Shown: one piece after another, positions 25,916-34,870 of the stretch
How the letters are laid out: each line of letters opens with the position of its first letter
Position numbering within the stretch: the first letter of the stretch is position 1
Assembly: GCA_964557295.1 (NCBI GenBank)
Contig: CAZKZP010000014.1
Location: forward strand, 3,876 to 67,875
Length of the DNA: 64,000 nt
Direction of reading: 5' to 3'
Source of the DNA: JBFMHP01 sp964557295
Lineage (GTDB): Bacteria; Pseudomonadota; Gammaproteobacteria; RBG-16-57-12
Notes under the pieces: generated by a model
What the model was told of the DNA's origin: nothing
Database searches by the model: none
Seen by the model: the letters and a program-made list of their open reading frames with translations, nothing else
Translations under genes and position numbers: made by a program

Positions 25916-27007
25916 TCATTTTCGGGCTGCCGCAGGCGCCTGATCGCCGATGTATTTCAGGATCACGACACGCTGATTGAACATGTCCGCCACGTATATC
26001 AAACCGCGGTTATCAATCCACGCGCCAGAGGGTAGATTAAACTCGCCGATGCCCTGACCGGCGCCGCCGATGGGCAGCAGGAAACGGCCCTGATCATCAT
26101 AGATCAGCAAATGGTCGTAATAGGACTCCACCACGTAGACCCGTCCGCCCGCATCGACTGCAACCCCCTTGGGATGCGGCATGTCGCCCAGGTACACCCC
26201 GCGCCGGCCGAAGGTCGTCAGGAATCCGCCATCGTTGTCGAAGATCTGGATGCGCGCATTCAGCGCGTCCGTCACATAAAGCCGATTGTTGGCAAAGGCC
26301 AGGTGGGTTGGGCCGTTGAAGCTCCCGGACTCTTCCCCGCGCTTGCCTATCACCTTGATGAAGCGCCCCTCGGCGTCAAGCACCTTGATGTTATGCTCAT
26401 GGGTATCGGCCACATAGAGCCAGCCCTTGGCGGGATCATAGGCCAGCCCGGAGGGGCGCTTGAGCACGCCGCCCCCCAGCCTCCCCAGCGGCTTGCCGCT
26501 GCTATCCAGGCGGATGACGGCACCCAACTCGGCATCTGCCACCAGCACACTGCCGTCCTTCGCGATCGCGATACCGATAGGCGCGATGAACGCGGAATTG
26601 GAGCCGGAGCTTTGCCAGAGCTCGAACTTCCCGCGCGCGATGTCAAAGACATAAACCCCCTGCCGACTGACATCGGTTACCAAGATCCGTCCGGCAGAAT
26701 CTACAACGCCCGTCTGCGGCCGCTGCAAGGTGAGGGGCCGCTCTTCGTGGCCAAAAACGCCCGCGACCCATAGAAATGCCTTGGTGAGACTTTCGCGAAA
26801 GCCGCCGGTGGAGTCCGCGACGAAGTTCGGTTCCCCGGTCAGAAGGCCCACGTACTGATAGCGCGGCGGTTCCGGCGGGAGCGGCCAGGCCTTTTCCTGG
26901 TCTGGCGCCACGTAGCGAAATATATGCTTGGTCTCCGCGCATCCGGAGAGCGCCACCAGGGCAAGGACCAGATATAGAAGTTGCCTAGCAAACGCCACAC
27001 CGGCCAT
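25916..27007 (-). CDS. NHL-repeat propeller lipoprotein
   Basis: The 363-residue protein has a lipoprotein signal (LVLALVALSGC) and then the family linker PLPPEPPRYQYVG also seen in the relatives at 10073 and 35990. NHL repeats fill about 95-350, with repeated Lys/Arg-Pro-x-Gly-hydrophobic-Ala and YVxD cores (LKRPSGLAYDPAKGWLYVAD, HPKGVAVDAGGRVYVVE, FNLPSGAWIDNRGLIYVAD). It starts directly after the stop of the larger NHL lipoprotein, so the two are co-transcribed. It is probably exposed on a membrane surface as a scaffold for cytochromes (inference). Confidence 0.88.
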   Translation of the reverse strand: MAGVAFARQLLYLVLALVALSGCAETKHIFRYVAPDQEKAWPLPPEPPRYQYVGLLTGEPNFVADSTGGFRESLTKAFLWVAGVFGHEERPLTLQRPQTGVVDSAGRILVTDVSRQGVYVFDIARGKFELWQSSGSNSAFIAPIGIAIAKDGSVLVADAELGAVIRLDSSGKPLGRLGGGVLKRPSGLAYDPAKGWLYVADTHEHNIKVLDAEGRFIKVIGKRGEESGSFNGPTHLAFANNRLYVTDALNARIQIFDNDGGFLTTFGRRGVYLGDMPHPKGVAVDAGGRVYVVESYYDHLLIYDDQGRFLLPIGGAGQGIGEFNLPSGAWIDNRGLIYVADMFNQRVVILKYIGDQAPAAARK

Positions 27008-28417
27008 CTAGCCCCCTGTGAGAGGCGGGATTATCTTCAACACCTGGATGCGCCGATTCAAGCGCTCCAGCACGTACAACGTGTCGTCATACACCCACAG
27101 GTCACTGACGTCGCGGAAGTTGATCTGCCCCATGCCGGTGCCGCCCGCCGACGCCCGGAGATAACCTTCCTCGAAGATCTTCAGCATGTCATCGCCATTA
27201 TCGCTGATGATGATGCGGCCGTATTTGTCGGTGGTTATGGCCGAGGGAACCGTCAGCACATCCTGGCCGAACGTACTCAACGGCACGCCCGTGCTCGAGA
27301 TCTTCTGCGCGCGCAAACCGATGCGATCGGTGACGAAGAACTTATCACCCACGGTTGTCATCCCGGTGATCGAAACGAACTGCCCCTCCTGTTTCCCGCG
27401 GCTGCCCACGGCGTAGAGCGGCACACCGATGTCATTGAAGACCAGGATCCGGCTATACACGCTATCGGCCACATAAAGCTTCTTCAATTCATCGTCGTAA
27501 TAGACGCGCTCCGGGCGCGCCAGATTCATGCTGTCTTCGAAGATCCCCACCAATTTGTAACTTGGCGAGAACTTCAACACACGCCGCCCGATCGGATCGG
27601 CCACGAAGATGTGGCCGGTGTCACTGACATCCAGATCGCCGGGCTTGCCCTTGAAATATTGGTTGACATCAATGATCGACAGCAGCGTGTCTTTTCCGAG
27701 CACGTAGCGAAAAATACGCATCAACCCGTCATCGACAATGTAAAGCGAATCTTCCGTGCCGGCGAAATACAAAGGCGAGATCAGCCGCAGTTTCTGCACT
27801 CCGACCAACTGCTGCGCCAATCGGCTTTCGATACCATCCAAGCCGCCGTCGATGTACCTCATGAACTCAAACGGCTTCCAGACCTGCGCCGGGGCGGCCA
27901 CAGACTCCGCGCCCCCCTTTTCCTTGGCATAAGACGAATAGACATCTTCCAGCGTGGTCAGTCCCATGGACTCACCGGTATCAGCGCCGGCCGGCGCTTG
28001 GAGGGGTTTATCCACACTTGTGACGGCAGGGGACTCCCCCACGGGCGCCAGGATATCTTCAGCAGCGGAAGGCTCTTCGAGCACAGCCTGCGTGTCGACA
28101 GGCGGCTCTTTGAGATCAAGCGTTTCATCCGCCGGCAGTGGTTCTTCGAGCACAACAGCGCCTTCCCCACCTTCGCCGAAGATATCTGCTCCGGCCTCAT
28201 CGGCGGCGGCACCTCCCGGGAGCATCTCATCATCCACAACGATGTCCCCGCCGGCATCGAGCGGAGTAATGGAATCCTCACCCAAGGCATCGGCATGAGG
28301 ATCGATGGATTTGGACACCTGCTTGGCCGAGGCGCAGCCGGTCACCAGACCGCCCGCCGCCGCCAATAAACCGAGAATCAGCGCAAGCCGCCAGATTCTT
28401 TGGGCACACTGTGACAT
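27008..28417 (-). CDS. NHL-repeat propeller lipoprotein with acidic linker
   Basis: About 469 residues: lipoprotein signal (LAAAGGLVTGC), a long acidic Glu/Asp/Pro/Ala linker (about 30-150), then NHL-like repeats (about 195-460) with GDLDVSDTGHIFVAD, PERVYYDDELKKLYVAD and YGRIIISDNGDDMLKI. The ATG at 28417 has GGAG eight bases upstream. Its 5' end overlaps the triheme gene upstream by 40 bases, so translation is coupled. The linker distinguishes it from the other three NHL lipoproteins and could span peptidoglycan or reach a partner. Confidence 0.87.
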   Translation of the reverse strand: MSQCAQRIWRLALILGLLAAAGGLVTGCASAKQVSKSIDPHADALGEDSITPLDAGGDIVVDDEMLPGGAAADEAGADIFGEGGEGAVVLEEPLPADETLDLKEPPVDTQAVLEEPSAAEDILAPVGESPAVTSVDKPLQAPAGADTGESMGLTTLEDVYSSYAKEKGGAESVAAPAQVWKPFEFMRYIDGGLDGIESRLAQQLVGVQKLRLISPLYFAGTEDSLYIVDDGLMRIFRYVLGKDTLLSIIDVNQYFKGKPGDLDVSDTGHIFVADPIGRRVLKFSPSYKLVGIFEDSMNLARPERVYYDDELKKLYVADSVYSRILVFNDIGVPLYAVGSRGKQEGQFVSITGMTTVGDKFFVTDRIGLRAQKISSTGVPLSTFGQDVLTVPSAITTDKYGRIIISDNGDDMLKIFEEGYLRASAGGTGMGQINFRDVSDLWVYDDTLYVLERLNRRIQVLKIIPPLTGG

Positions 28418-28950
28418 CTTGCACACTCCAATGGCGGGAACGCTATCTTACCGTGGCATACGCCACAGAATTCACCCTGCATGATGGCGGCCATGGTGAT
28501 GAAGTTACCGCCCTTCTGAGGAAGAAAAATGGCCGGATGGCAATTCTGACAGGTCAGCCACTTGGTATGCGGCAGATGCGGAAAGCGCACATAGGGCATC
28601 GACGAGGTATTTTGCAGAATCAGATCGAAATCGATCGAGTGCATCTTCTCCTTGCCGGTGATATCGGCACGCGGCGTGATCAGGCCGTTATCAATCGCGC
28701 CAATCCAGTCAATGAGGCCGCCGGCATCGCGCGGAAAATCCTTCAACGCCTGGGAGGGCGCCTGCAAGATTTCAACTGCATCATTCTCGGGATCATGGAT
28801 GCCGTCTTCATCCAGTGGAATAGCCTTGTTGTGTAACTGGAAATGCGCCTGACTGTCGAATTCGGCCAGCACATTCGGTGAGGCGATACACATGACCGCC
28901 AGAGAAATGGCAAATACCGTACTTATCCTGCGCACCAGCATGTTAGTCAC
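28378..28950 (-). CDS. triheme cytochrome c7-like protein
   Basis: The 190-residue exported protein (signal to about residue 29) has a C-terminal heme domain with CQNCH, CGVCH and CARCH, preceded by the FPHLPH pair typical of class III / c7 cytochromes with bis-His ligation. An N-terminal DGIHDPENDAVEIL segment is also present in the paralogue at 30795 and looks acidic enough to bind a metal or partner. The motif order CxxCHPxIF.PQ.G, CGVCHGK.AFP, CxxCHS is shared with that paralogue. It heads an operon with two NHL lipoproteins, suggesting a cytochrome-scaffold complex. Confidence 0.88.
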   Translation of the reverse strand: MTNMLVRRISTVFAISLAVMCIASPNVLAEFDSQAHFQLHNKAIPLDEDGIHDPENDAVEILQAPSQALKDFPRDAGGLIDWIGAIDNGLITPRADITGKEKMHSIDFDLILQNTSSMPYVRFPHLPHTKWLTCQNCHPAIFLPQKGGNFITMAAIMQGEFCGVCHGKIAFPPLECARCHSVPKESGGLR

Positions 28951-29130
28951 CCATTCGTCAACAACCGTAAACCACGTCTAACGCGATTCGTTCGCTGTGC
29001 GATCACACACACACCTCTGCACCGCGGCGTCACACGCAATCCCCTCATCCCAAACCCCAGGCCGCGCCTTCATGACGCTGCACCTGCCACGCACCGGGAT
29101 CGAAGACATTCACTCCGCGTCTGCAAAGAC

Positions 29131-30669
29131 TCATTGATTGACACCCAACAGGGTCAACCCGCGACGCAGCTTGGTGATAGCCTCCTGAATCGTGCGAATG
29201 GCTTCAGGATATTTCTTGTTTTTGGCAAAACCCTCCGCCGTATTATGCAATGCATCGGCTTGATTCACAAAGGACTCAAACAAGATTTTTTGCCCCGGCG
29301 CGGGATTTTTCTCTGCCAGCGCAACGGGCACCAGCTCCTTATATCCCATATAGCGATCGAGCTCATAGCGATACTCGCCCTCGGGAGTGTCGATCTTGAG
29401 GTCATAGACCAACTCCTGCGCATGTAGCATCTGATTGATCGCCAGCGTGATCTCCTTGTCCACCGCCTGCATGGCGCCGGCCGCCTCCGCAAACTGCTCT
29501 TTTCCGGCATACGTCTTAGCCTGCCCCTCGAGAGCCGCCACCTTCTGCTCGTCGTATTTCACGACTTCTTTCTTCCCGCGGCTTTGCGCCACCTTCTGCG
29601 CCGTCTCCTGATGGGTGACCTTGAGATCAGACACAGCCTTTAGCAGAGTTTCATAGCGCTTGCGATTTTCTTCCTTCACACTCTCGCTGGGAACCATCTG
29701 CGTCGCCGAACTGATCTTGCGCAGCGCCTCATCGATCAGCATGGCCGCATGCGAATTGGCGCCTTTGCTCTTGTGTTCCTTGGCCTGATCAATCAAGCCT
29801 TCGCCTTCCTTCAATAAACCAACCGCATCGGGATTGTTGCTGCCGCGCACTCGCGCGGCCGGCTTGGACATCAGCACCAGATTGGCATACGCGAGTTTCT
29901 TGTCGACCTCGGCAGCGGCAATCTCGATCGCAGCACCGCCGTTGCCCACCCCTGCGTTCACCGCGCCAAATTTTGTGCGCAACACGGCCAGATCGCTGGA
30001 ATCCCCCTTATTGATCACAAAGATGCGCGAGCCCATCGCCTTGTGATTCTGGCATTGGTAATAAATCACGTCCGGAGTGTTTGGGCCGGGCGTGACCACA
30101 ATTTGACCATCATAGGTGAAATTCCCTTGCACCCCCTCTTCGATCACCGCAGCTCCCCACCCCATTTTGTCGCCCGATAAATACACGTCATGCATGGGAT
30201 TCGAGGTCACCTGCAAGACGTACTGCTCCCCGCGCACCAGGACGATCTCGCCACCCGGCACACCATTCACCGAAAATCCCATCGAATCGCCCACCCCGTA
30301 GAAAGGATGCGCGGAAGTTTTTTCGCTGACCGTAATGACGAATCGCCCCCCCTCATTCTGGGCAGAAGGGGTTACAACTGCTGGAGCATTAATGCTCACC
30401 GGCGAGGAAATCCCATGTTTCTCCGCACTCTGCCCCTGCCCGACCTCAGCAGCCCCCCGAGCTGGGATCGCAACTGCGGACGCTCCCTCCTGCTCGATAG
30501 CCGCTGGCGCTACAAGGCCAGGTGCGGCATCCGTCTGACTTGGAGGCTGAAGCATTTCCTTGGCATCAGCCACATGAATCGGCTCCATAGCAGCGGACGT
30601 AGCCTGTTGAGCGGCACAACCCGATAGCGTCATCAGCAAGACCCAATACGTATGTTTTAGATGCTTCAT
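29131..30669 (-). CDS. cupredoxin-like domain lipoprotein with C-terminal helical domain
   Basis: The 512-residue protein has a lipoprotein signal (LLMTLSGC), a low-complexity linker, and a cupredoxin-like domain at about 100-210 with the copper-site-like C-x2-H-x2-M motif in YYQCQNHKAMGSRIF. The remaining 280 residues are largely helical, Ala/Lys/Glu-rich, with likely coiled coils. Small cupredoxin-type domains ending in YYQC..H..MG are known in extracellular proteins; a bound copper here is unproven. It lies between cytochrome genes in the same direction, so an electron-transfer or copper-handling role is plausible. Confidence 0.75.
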   Translation of the reverse strand: MKHLKHTYWVLLMTLSGCAAQQATSAAMEPIHVADAKEMLQPPSQTDAAPGLVAPAAIEQEGASAVAIPARGAAEVGQGQSAEKHGISSPVSINAPAVVTPSAQNEGGRFVITVSEKTSAHPFYGVGDSMGFSVNGVPGGEIVLVRGEQYVLQVTSNPMHDVYLSGDKMGWGAAVIEEGVQGNFTYDGQIVVTPGPNTPDVIYYQCQNHKAMGSRIFVINKGDSSDLAVLRTKFGAVNAGVGNGGAAIEIAAAEVDKKLAYANLVLMSKPAARVRGSNNPDAVGLLKEGEGLIDQAKEHKSKGANSHAAMLIDEALRKISSATQMVPSESVKEENRKRYETLLKAVSDLKVTHQETAQKVAQSRGKKEVVKYDEQKVAALEGQAKTYAGKEQFAEAAGAMQAVDKEITLAINQMLHAQELVYDLKIDTPEGEYRYELDRYMGYKELVPVALAEKNPAPGQKILFESFVNQADALHNTAEGFAKNKKYPEAIRTIQEAITKLRRGLTLLGVNQ

Positions 30670-30714
30670 CCCATATCCCCTCTCGTGCAACTATAGTTAT
30701 TATGCGCCAAGCAA

Positions 30715-30754
30715 AAAGGCGCGGATAATGAGTCGCCTCATCATCCGCGCCTTT
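30715..30754 (-). terminator. rho-independent terminator between the triheme and cupredoxin genes
   Basis: Perfect 12-bp stem (AAAGGCGCGGAT / ATCCGCGCCTTT) with a 16-base loop, followed on the minus strand by TTTTTG. It lies 40 bases after the stop of the triheme gene at 30795. Confidence 0.88.
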
Positions 30755-30794
30755 GTGATTGCATCACCGCGATACTCAGGATCAGCAAGTTACA

Positions 30795-31439
30795 TCACTG
30801 CCAAGGATTCTCCAGGCTTGCCGCACTCTTGGACGGCTTCCAGCCTTCCGGCTTTGGCTTCGAGTGACATACACGACAGGTATTGGTCACGACAGGGAAC
30901 GCCACCTTGCCATGACACACACCGCACTTCTGGCCCAGCAGGATGGCGGACATGTTCATGCGATTGGCGCCTTGCTGAGGCACGAAGATGTCAGGATGGC
31001 AGTTCGAACATTGCAGCCACTCGGTATGCGCCTTATGAGGGAACACCACATCCGGCATGGTACCGCGCACTTCGCGCACGATGTCCAAATCCATGACCAT
31101 CTGCTCCTCATCCGAGCCTATGCGATCGGTGCGCGGACGGATCTTCTCCTGGCGCAGAGTCTTCACCCAGTCGACATAATTACCGAACTCGCTTTTCACC
31201 AAGGAGTCAAACGCAACCTTGGGCGGTTGCAGCACGAATGTACTGTCATTCTCAGAATCATGAATGCCGTCTTTGCCCGGCTCAAGATTCTTTTCCGCAG
31301 GCTTCTGCAACAGCCGGTTAAACGTATTCGCGCTTGTTTGTTTCGGCGCACTTGCGGCGGGAGCTTGCTGAGCGTGCGTCTGAACACTCACCATCCCGAA
31401 CGCCAGAAAAGCACAGCTTGCCATTATGGCCTTCTTCAT
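30795..31439 (-). CDS. triheme cytochrome c7-like protein
   Basis: 214 residues: signal peptide (to about 23), Ala/Pro/Gln linker, a DGIHDSENDS segment, and a C-terminal heme domain with FPHKAH, CSNCH, CGVCH and CRVCH. It is the closest relative of the protein at 28378 and shares CHPDIF.PQ.G and CGVCHGKVAFP. The three hemes are probably bis-His ligated in the periplasm. It lies 20 bases after the small triheme gene at 31460, so the two are likely co-transcribed with the barrel gene upstream and end at the terminator at 30715. Confidence 0.9.
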   Translation of the reverse strand: MKKAIMASCAFLAFGMVSVQTHAQQAPAASAPKQTSANTFNRLLQKPAEKNLEPGKDGIHDSENDSTFVLQPPKVAFDSLVKSEFGNYVDWVKTLRQEKIRPRTDRIGSDEEQMVMDLDIVREVRGTMPDVVFPHKAHTEWLQCSNCHPDIFVPQQGANRMNMSAILLGQKCGVCHGKVAFPVVTNTCRVCHSKPKPEGWKPSKSAASLENPWQ

Positions 31440-31459
31440 AGTTATCTCCTCCCACCTGA

Positions 31460-31882
31460 TTATTTCGGTTTAGTCATTTCTTTGTAGCTGGGCGCAACCA
31501 AGCGCTGCACCGTACTACCATGGATCTGGGTGGGAGTCCCCGGAACACCTGAGTGGCACATGCCACAGTTTTCGATTGACCAGGCGATTTCACCGTTATG
31601 GCACGCGCCGCAGAATTGGCCATCGATAATCTTTTCCATCGTGATATTGTTACCACCGGCCTTCAATTGGAAGCCGAGATCCGCGTGGCAAACCTTACAA
31701 CGGAAGCGAATGCGATGATACCAATGCGGGAAGACGACCGGGCGCATGCCCGCCGCATCCGCATAGTTATTGATAACGACATCACCATACTCGGCATGCG
31801 CTGTGGACACCGATAGCGCAGCCACGGCCAGCATACCCAGCAACCCCAAATACACTGACTTTGCAATGCCTTTGATTTTCAT
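31460..31882 (-). CDS. small triheme cytochrome c7-like protein
   Basis: The 140-residue exported protein (signal to about 30) carries FPHWYH, CKVCH, CGACH and CGMCH. Three histidines outside the heme motifs in the mature chain match the three hemes, as expected for c7-type periplasmic shuttles. It is the minimal version of the heme domain found in the two larger paralogues. It follows the outer-membrane barrel gene by 48 bases, the place where a periplasmic donor or acceptor for a porin-cytochrome conduit would be expected. Confidence 0.9.
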   Translation of the reverse strand: MKIKGIAKSVYLGLLGMLAVAALSVSTAHAEYGDVVINNYADAAGMRPVVFPHWYHRIRFRCKVCHADLGFQLKAGGNNITMEKIIDGQFCGACHNGEIAWSIENCGMCHSGVPGTPTQIHGSTVQRLVAPSYKEMTKPK

Positions 31883-31930
31883 TTTCTCTCCTCTCCAGCA
31901 GACAAATATTAGCCAAAAATTTATATCACA

Positions 31931-33676
31931 TTAAAAACGCCTGGTCACCCTAAATAAACGGGTGATATAGGTCGAGCGGCCTTCCTGTTTGATGAAATTA
32001 TACGAAAGTCCAGCCGACAGCAATCCTATGTTATACATCAAATTATTATCCCACTTGCTTGCAATGACCTTTTCACCGGCAAACGCAGAGGCCTGTTGTA
32101 GCGACAACAACGAATTGAATTGTAGGCGATATATACCAAACACCCGGCTGTGCACATAATTCATAGAGCCCGAACCACCCTTGCTGACCCGGGACTGATC
32201 TTCTCCAGCCGCCAGCGTTTCCGGCTGATCCTGACGCGACCAACTATAGCTCAAATTACCGTTGAGACTACTTACTCGGCTCATGGTTTGATCCCGGGAG
32301 AACTGCGCCATCACTTGCTGCTGGGACGAATCTTCGCCGATACTTCGATTGTCCTGCACCGTCAGCCATGCGCTGGTCGAGCCGGATCGGTCGCTCTGGC
32401 TAAATGTCAGCCGCGCATTATTCGTCAGACTCTTGCCGATTTCATCGACACCCGATGTTTTGCTCGCCGCCACGCCCTGGCTAAACATGAAGGAAGTGCT
32501 CGATGCCCTGGACAACATCCAAGAACGCGTCAGGGTATGACCCAGACCAAGATTCAAAGCCTGGCTCGAATCATCCGTGCCTCCTCCCCGGGTAAAGGTA
32601 TTGGACCCCGACAGAGAAGAATTCCAGCGCCAGATCGTCTTGCCAAAGTAATATGCATCGGAATTGAAACTGCCGCCAAGGACCTGTGTCGAGCTCGCGA
32701 CTCTGTCGCTCTCCTGCTCCTCGGAAATGCCAGCCGATACGCTGGCAAACAAGCGGACTTTTCGAGTCAACCGGTAATTCACCCCCATCGACCCACTTAG
32801 ATCCCGCAGCACCGAGTCTTCGACCAGCGGATCATTGCTGCCTGCTTCCGAATGTTTGAATCGCACCGCCCCGTTCATCGACAAATCGCTATACTCGGGA
32901 CGCCAGTAAAAACTGCTGGAGGCACTCAATTCATCGGAGGTTGTGACATCGGAGAACGCCTGGAATTCATCACTGCTCAGTGCAAATGCTGACGTGACAG
33001 AAAAATCAGGTCCGGGGGAGAATAAGTGTGTGGCGGTGAAGCTTTTGCCTTCGGAAGTGGATTCACTGCCGCTGTCGGTTTTCAACGCATTGAAGTTCAG
33101 TTGCAAGGTCTGATAGATAAAGCGCATGGATGCCGCGACACCCACGTTTGCTGTGGTTACCTCGGGAACTGCCTCCGACTCCCACTTCGCAGCATTGTAC
33201 CAGGCATTGTAATAGGAGCCGGATAAGGCCGAATAGGCTTGATTGACACGCAACTTCGTAGAAGTGGATGTCGTGTCAAAATCTACGAGGGAATGCTCGT
33301 CGGTACTAGAAATGGCACTATTGTATCGCGATAACGTCAGCGTGAAGGGAAATCTCGAACGCGAGAACACATCAAAACCCAGATCGCCGGACCAGACGTT
33401 ATCCTCACTGGAATAGGAGTCGCTTTCGGTATCGGTAAACGCTTTGGAAAAATCTGCGCTCCACAAGACAAACCAAGGCTGCCATATGAAACTGCGAAAG
33501 CCGATGTCACCCTGAATATATTGCGAGGTCGTCTCAGCGCCGCCTGACTTAGATAGCCGGTGGTTATAGGACACCGCCCCATTCACCTGGATCGGTGTAA
33601 ATGCCTGCGCCCCGGCAGTCATGAACGCACCGGACGCGCACATTGTCAGCAAAAACCTCTTGGTCATCCCCCTCAC
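31931..33676 (-). CDS. large outer-membrane beta-barrel protein (MtrB/PioB-like by context)
   Basis: 581 residues: signal peptide cleaved near AGAQA, then alternating short amphipathic strands rich in Ser, Tyr, Trp and Asn over the whole length, and a C-terminal Phe (VTRRF) as needed for outer-membrane insertion. No heme motif or plug domain is visible. The size would suit a barrel of more than 20 strands. By sequence I cannot place it in a named family; context with three triheme cytochromes, a foldase and an OmcE-like cytochrome suggests an electron-conduit barrel analogous to MtrB. A start at codon 4 is also possible. Confidence 0.75.
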   Translation of the reverse strand: MRGMTKRFLLTMCASGAFMTAGAQAFTPIQVNGAVSYNHRLSKSGGAETTSQYIQGDIGFRSFIWQPWFVLWSADFSKAFTDTESDSYSSEDNVWSGDLGFDVFSRSRFPFTLTLSRYNSAISSTDEHSLVDFDTTSTSTKLRVNQAYSALSGSYYNAWYNAAKWESEAVPEVTTANVGVAASMRFIYQTLQLNFNALKTDSGSESTSEGKSFTATHLFSPGPDFSVTSAFALSSDEFQAFSDVTTSDELSASSSFYWRPEYSDLSMNGAVRFKHSEAGSNDPLVEDSVLRDLSGSMGVNYRLTRKVRLFASVSAGISEEQESDRVASSTQVLGGSFNSDAYYFGKTIWRWNSSLSGSNTFTRGGGTDDSSQALNLGLGHTLTRSWMLSRASSTSFMFSQGVAASKTSGVDEIGKSLTNNARLTFSQSDRSGSTSAWLTVQDNRSIGEDSSQQQVMAQFSRDQTMSRVSSLNGNLSYSWSRQDQPETLAAGEDQSRVSKGGSGSMNYVHSRVFGIYRLQFNSLLSLQQASAFAGEKVIASKWDNNLMYNIGLLSAGLSYNFIKQEGRSTYITRLFRVTRRF

Positions 33677-33704
33677 GCCACACGAGATCCGTTAAATAAT
33701 ATGC

Positions 33705-33727
33705 ATGACACTTTATACCATTGTCAT
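33705..33727 (-). promoter_or_regulatory. inverted repeat upstream of the barrel gene
   Basis: Perfect palindromic half sites ATGACA and TGTCAT separated by 11 bases, 29 bases upstream of the barrel start and next to a TATTAT hexamer that could be a -10 on the minus strand. Possible operator; the regulator is unknown. Confidence 0.3.
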
Positions 33728-33764
33728 AAAAAATCATATTGCTATTGTGCGCAATCTCGCAGGA

Positions 33765-34760
33765 TCAATTGATCTCAAGCAGGGACTCATTTATCACCAC
33801 TTTCGTTTTCGCTCTCAGCGTTGGCGCTAGACTATTCCAAGCGTCCTCGGCGCGCTTGCGCAGCAGCAATCCCGTCGCCCGCTCTTGTACTGCCGCAAAC
33901 GGATTCAACTCGGCCTTCGATCGTTCGACCAGCTTGAACAACGCGACCCCCTCGAGCAGCAACACAGGCTCTGAAACATCGCCCGGCTGCAGAAGATCAA
34001 TCACTTGTTGCGCCACATCCCCGAGCATCCCCCTGTGGAGATACCCCATATCACCGCCATTCATGGCCGAAGCATCGCCCGAATGCACCCGCGCCATTTC
34101 CTTGAAATCTTCCTTGGCCCGAATCTTGGCCAAAATTTCGGCCGCCTTCTTTTCGGTCTCGCGCCACACCGTGCCTGGCGAAGAAGGGTCGACCTTGAGC
34201 ATTATCATCAACACATGATCCTTTGATGGCGTAGTAAACAGATCCTTGTTTTCGCCATAAAATTCCTTAACCTCTTTTACCGTGGGCTGCGGAACCTTCA
34301 TGATCTGCTGCTTGAGCTTGTCTATCAACAGCTCATCTTCGATGTCCTTGCGAAGTTTTGGCAGTATTTCCTTTTTGTTTTCCTGGAAATAAGTATCATC
34401 CTTGTACCTCTGCTCCGTTTCAGCCACACGACTTTCAATCTGCTTCGGATCGGCTGCGATCTTTTTGCGCTTGGCCTCCTGAACCAGTAGTGCCCGATTG
34501 ATCAGCTCATCACCGCTTTCTTTGATAAATGCCTTGAGTTCATTTTCCGGCACATTTCCATGATAAAAACGTTCTCTCATTCCAGAGCGTAAATATGCGG
34601 CAAAATCATCTTTGGATATAGTGACATCACCGACTATCGCAAAATACTCAGGCGCATCGACTTTTTTGCTCTGTATTTCTTTCTTCTCGTCTGCGGCCAC
34701 AAGGTTCGCCATACAAAAAAACAGCCCAGCAAACGATACGATCAGAGTGCGATGCAACAC
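33765..34760 (-). CDS. SurA/PpiC-type periplasmic peptidyl-prolyl isomerase
   Basis: Parvulin-type foldase, about 331 residues, with a signal peptide (LIVSFAGLFFCMANLVAA), a SurA-N-like helical domain (about 45-170) and a PpiC rotamase domain (about 180-290; SSPGTVWRETEKKAAEILAK, NGGDMGYLHRGML, GDVSEPVLL). I favour a GTG near 34760 because AGGGGG lies seven bases upstream; an ATG at 34778 adds six residues. It sits between the barrel and the tetraheme cytochrome genes on the same strand. It would fit a dedicated chaperone for the barrel or for secreted cytochromes. Confidence 0.9.
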   Translation of the reverse strand: MLHRTLIVSFAGLFFCMANLVAADEKKEIQSKKVDAPEYFAIVGDVTISKDDFAAYLRSGMRERFYHGNVPENELKAFIKESGDELINRALLVQEAKRKKIAADPKQIESRVAETEQRYKDDTYFQENKKEILPKLRKDIEDELLIDKLKQQIMKVPQPTVKEVKEFYGENKDLFTTPSKDHVLMIMLKVDPSSPGTVWRETEKKAAEILAKIRAKEDFKEMARVHSGDASAMNGGDMGYLHRGMLGDVAQQVIDLLQPGDVSEPVLLLEGVALFKLVERSKAELNPFAAVQERATGLLLRKRAEDAWNSLAPTLRAKTKVVINESLLEIN

Positions 34761-34803
34761 CACGGAACCCCCTATCAACTACCACTGAATTTCACAGACA
34801 AAA

Positions 34804-34840
34804 AAACTGGCAGCCACACATTACGCATGACTGCCAGTTT
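34804..34840 (-). terminator. rho-independent terminator after the tetraheme cytochrome
   Basis: Perfect 10-bp stem (AAACTGGCAG / CTGCCAGTTT) followed on the minus strand by further Ts (TTTTTTTG). It lies 31 bases downstream of the tetraheme stop at 34871, so that gene is probably transcribed alone and strongly. Confidence 0.88.
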
Positions 34841-34870
34841 CTAAGCTAGCACTTAGTTAGCTATACACTA

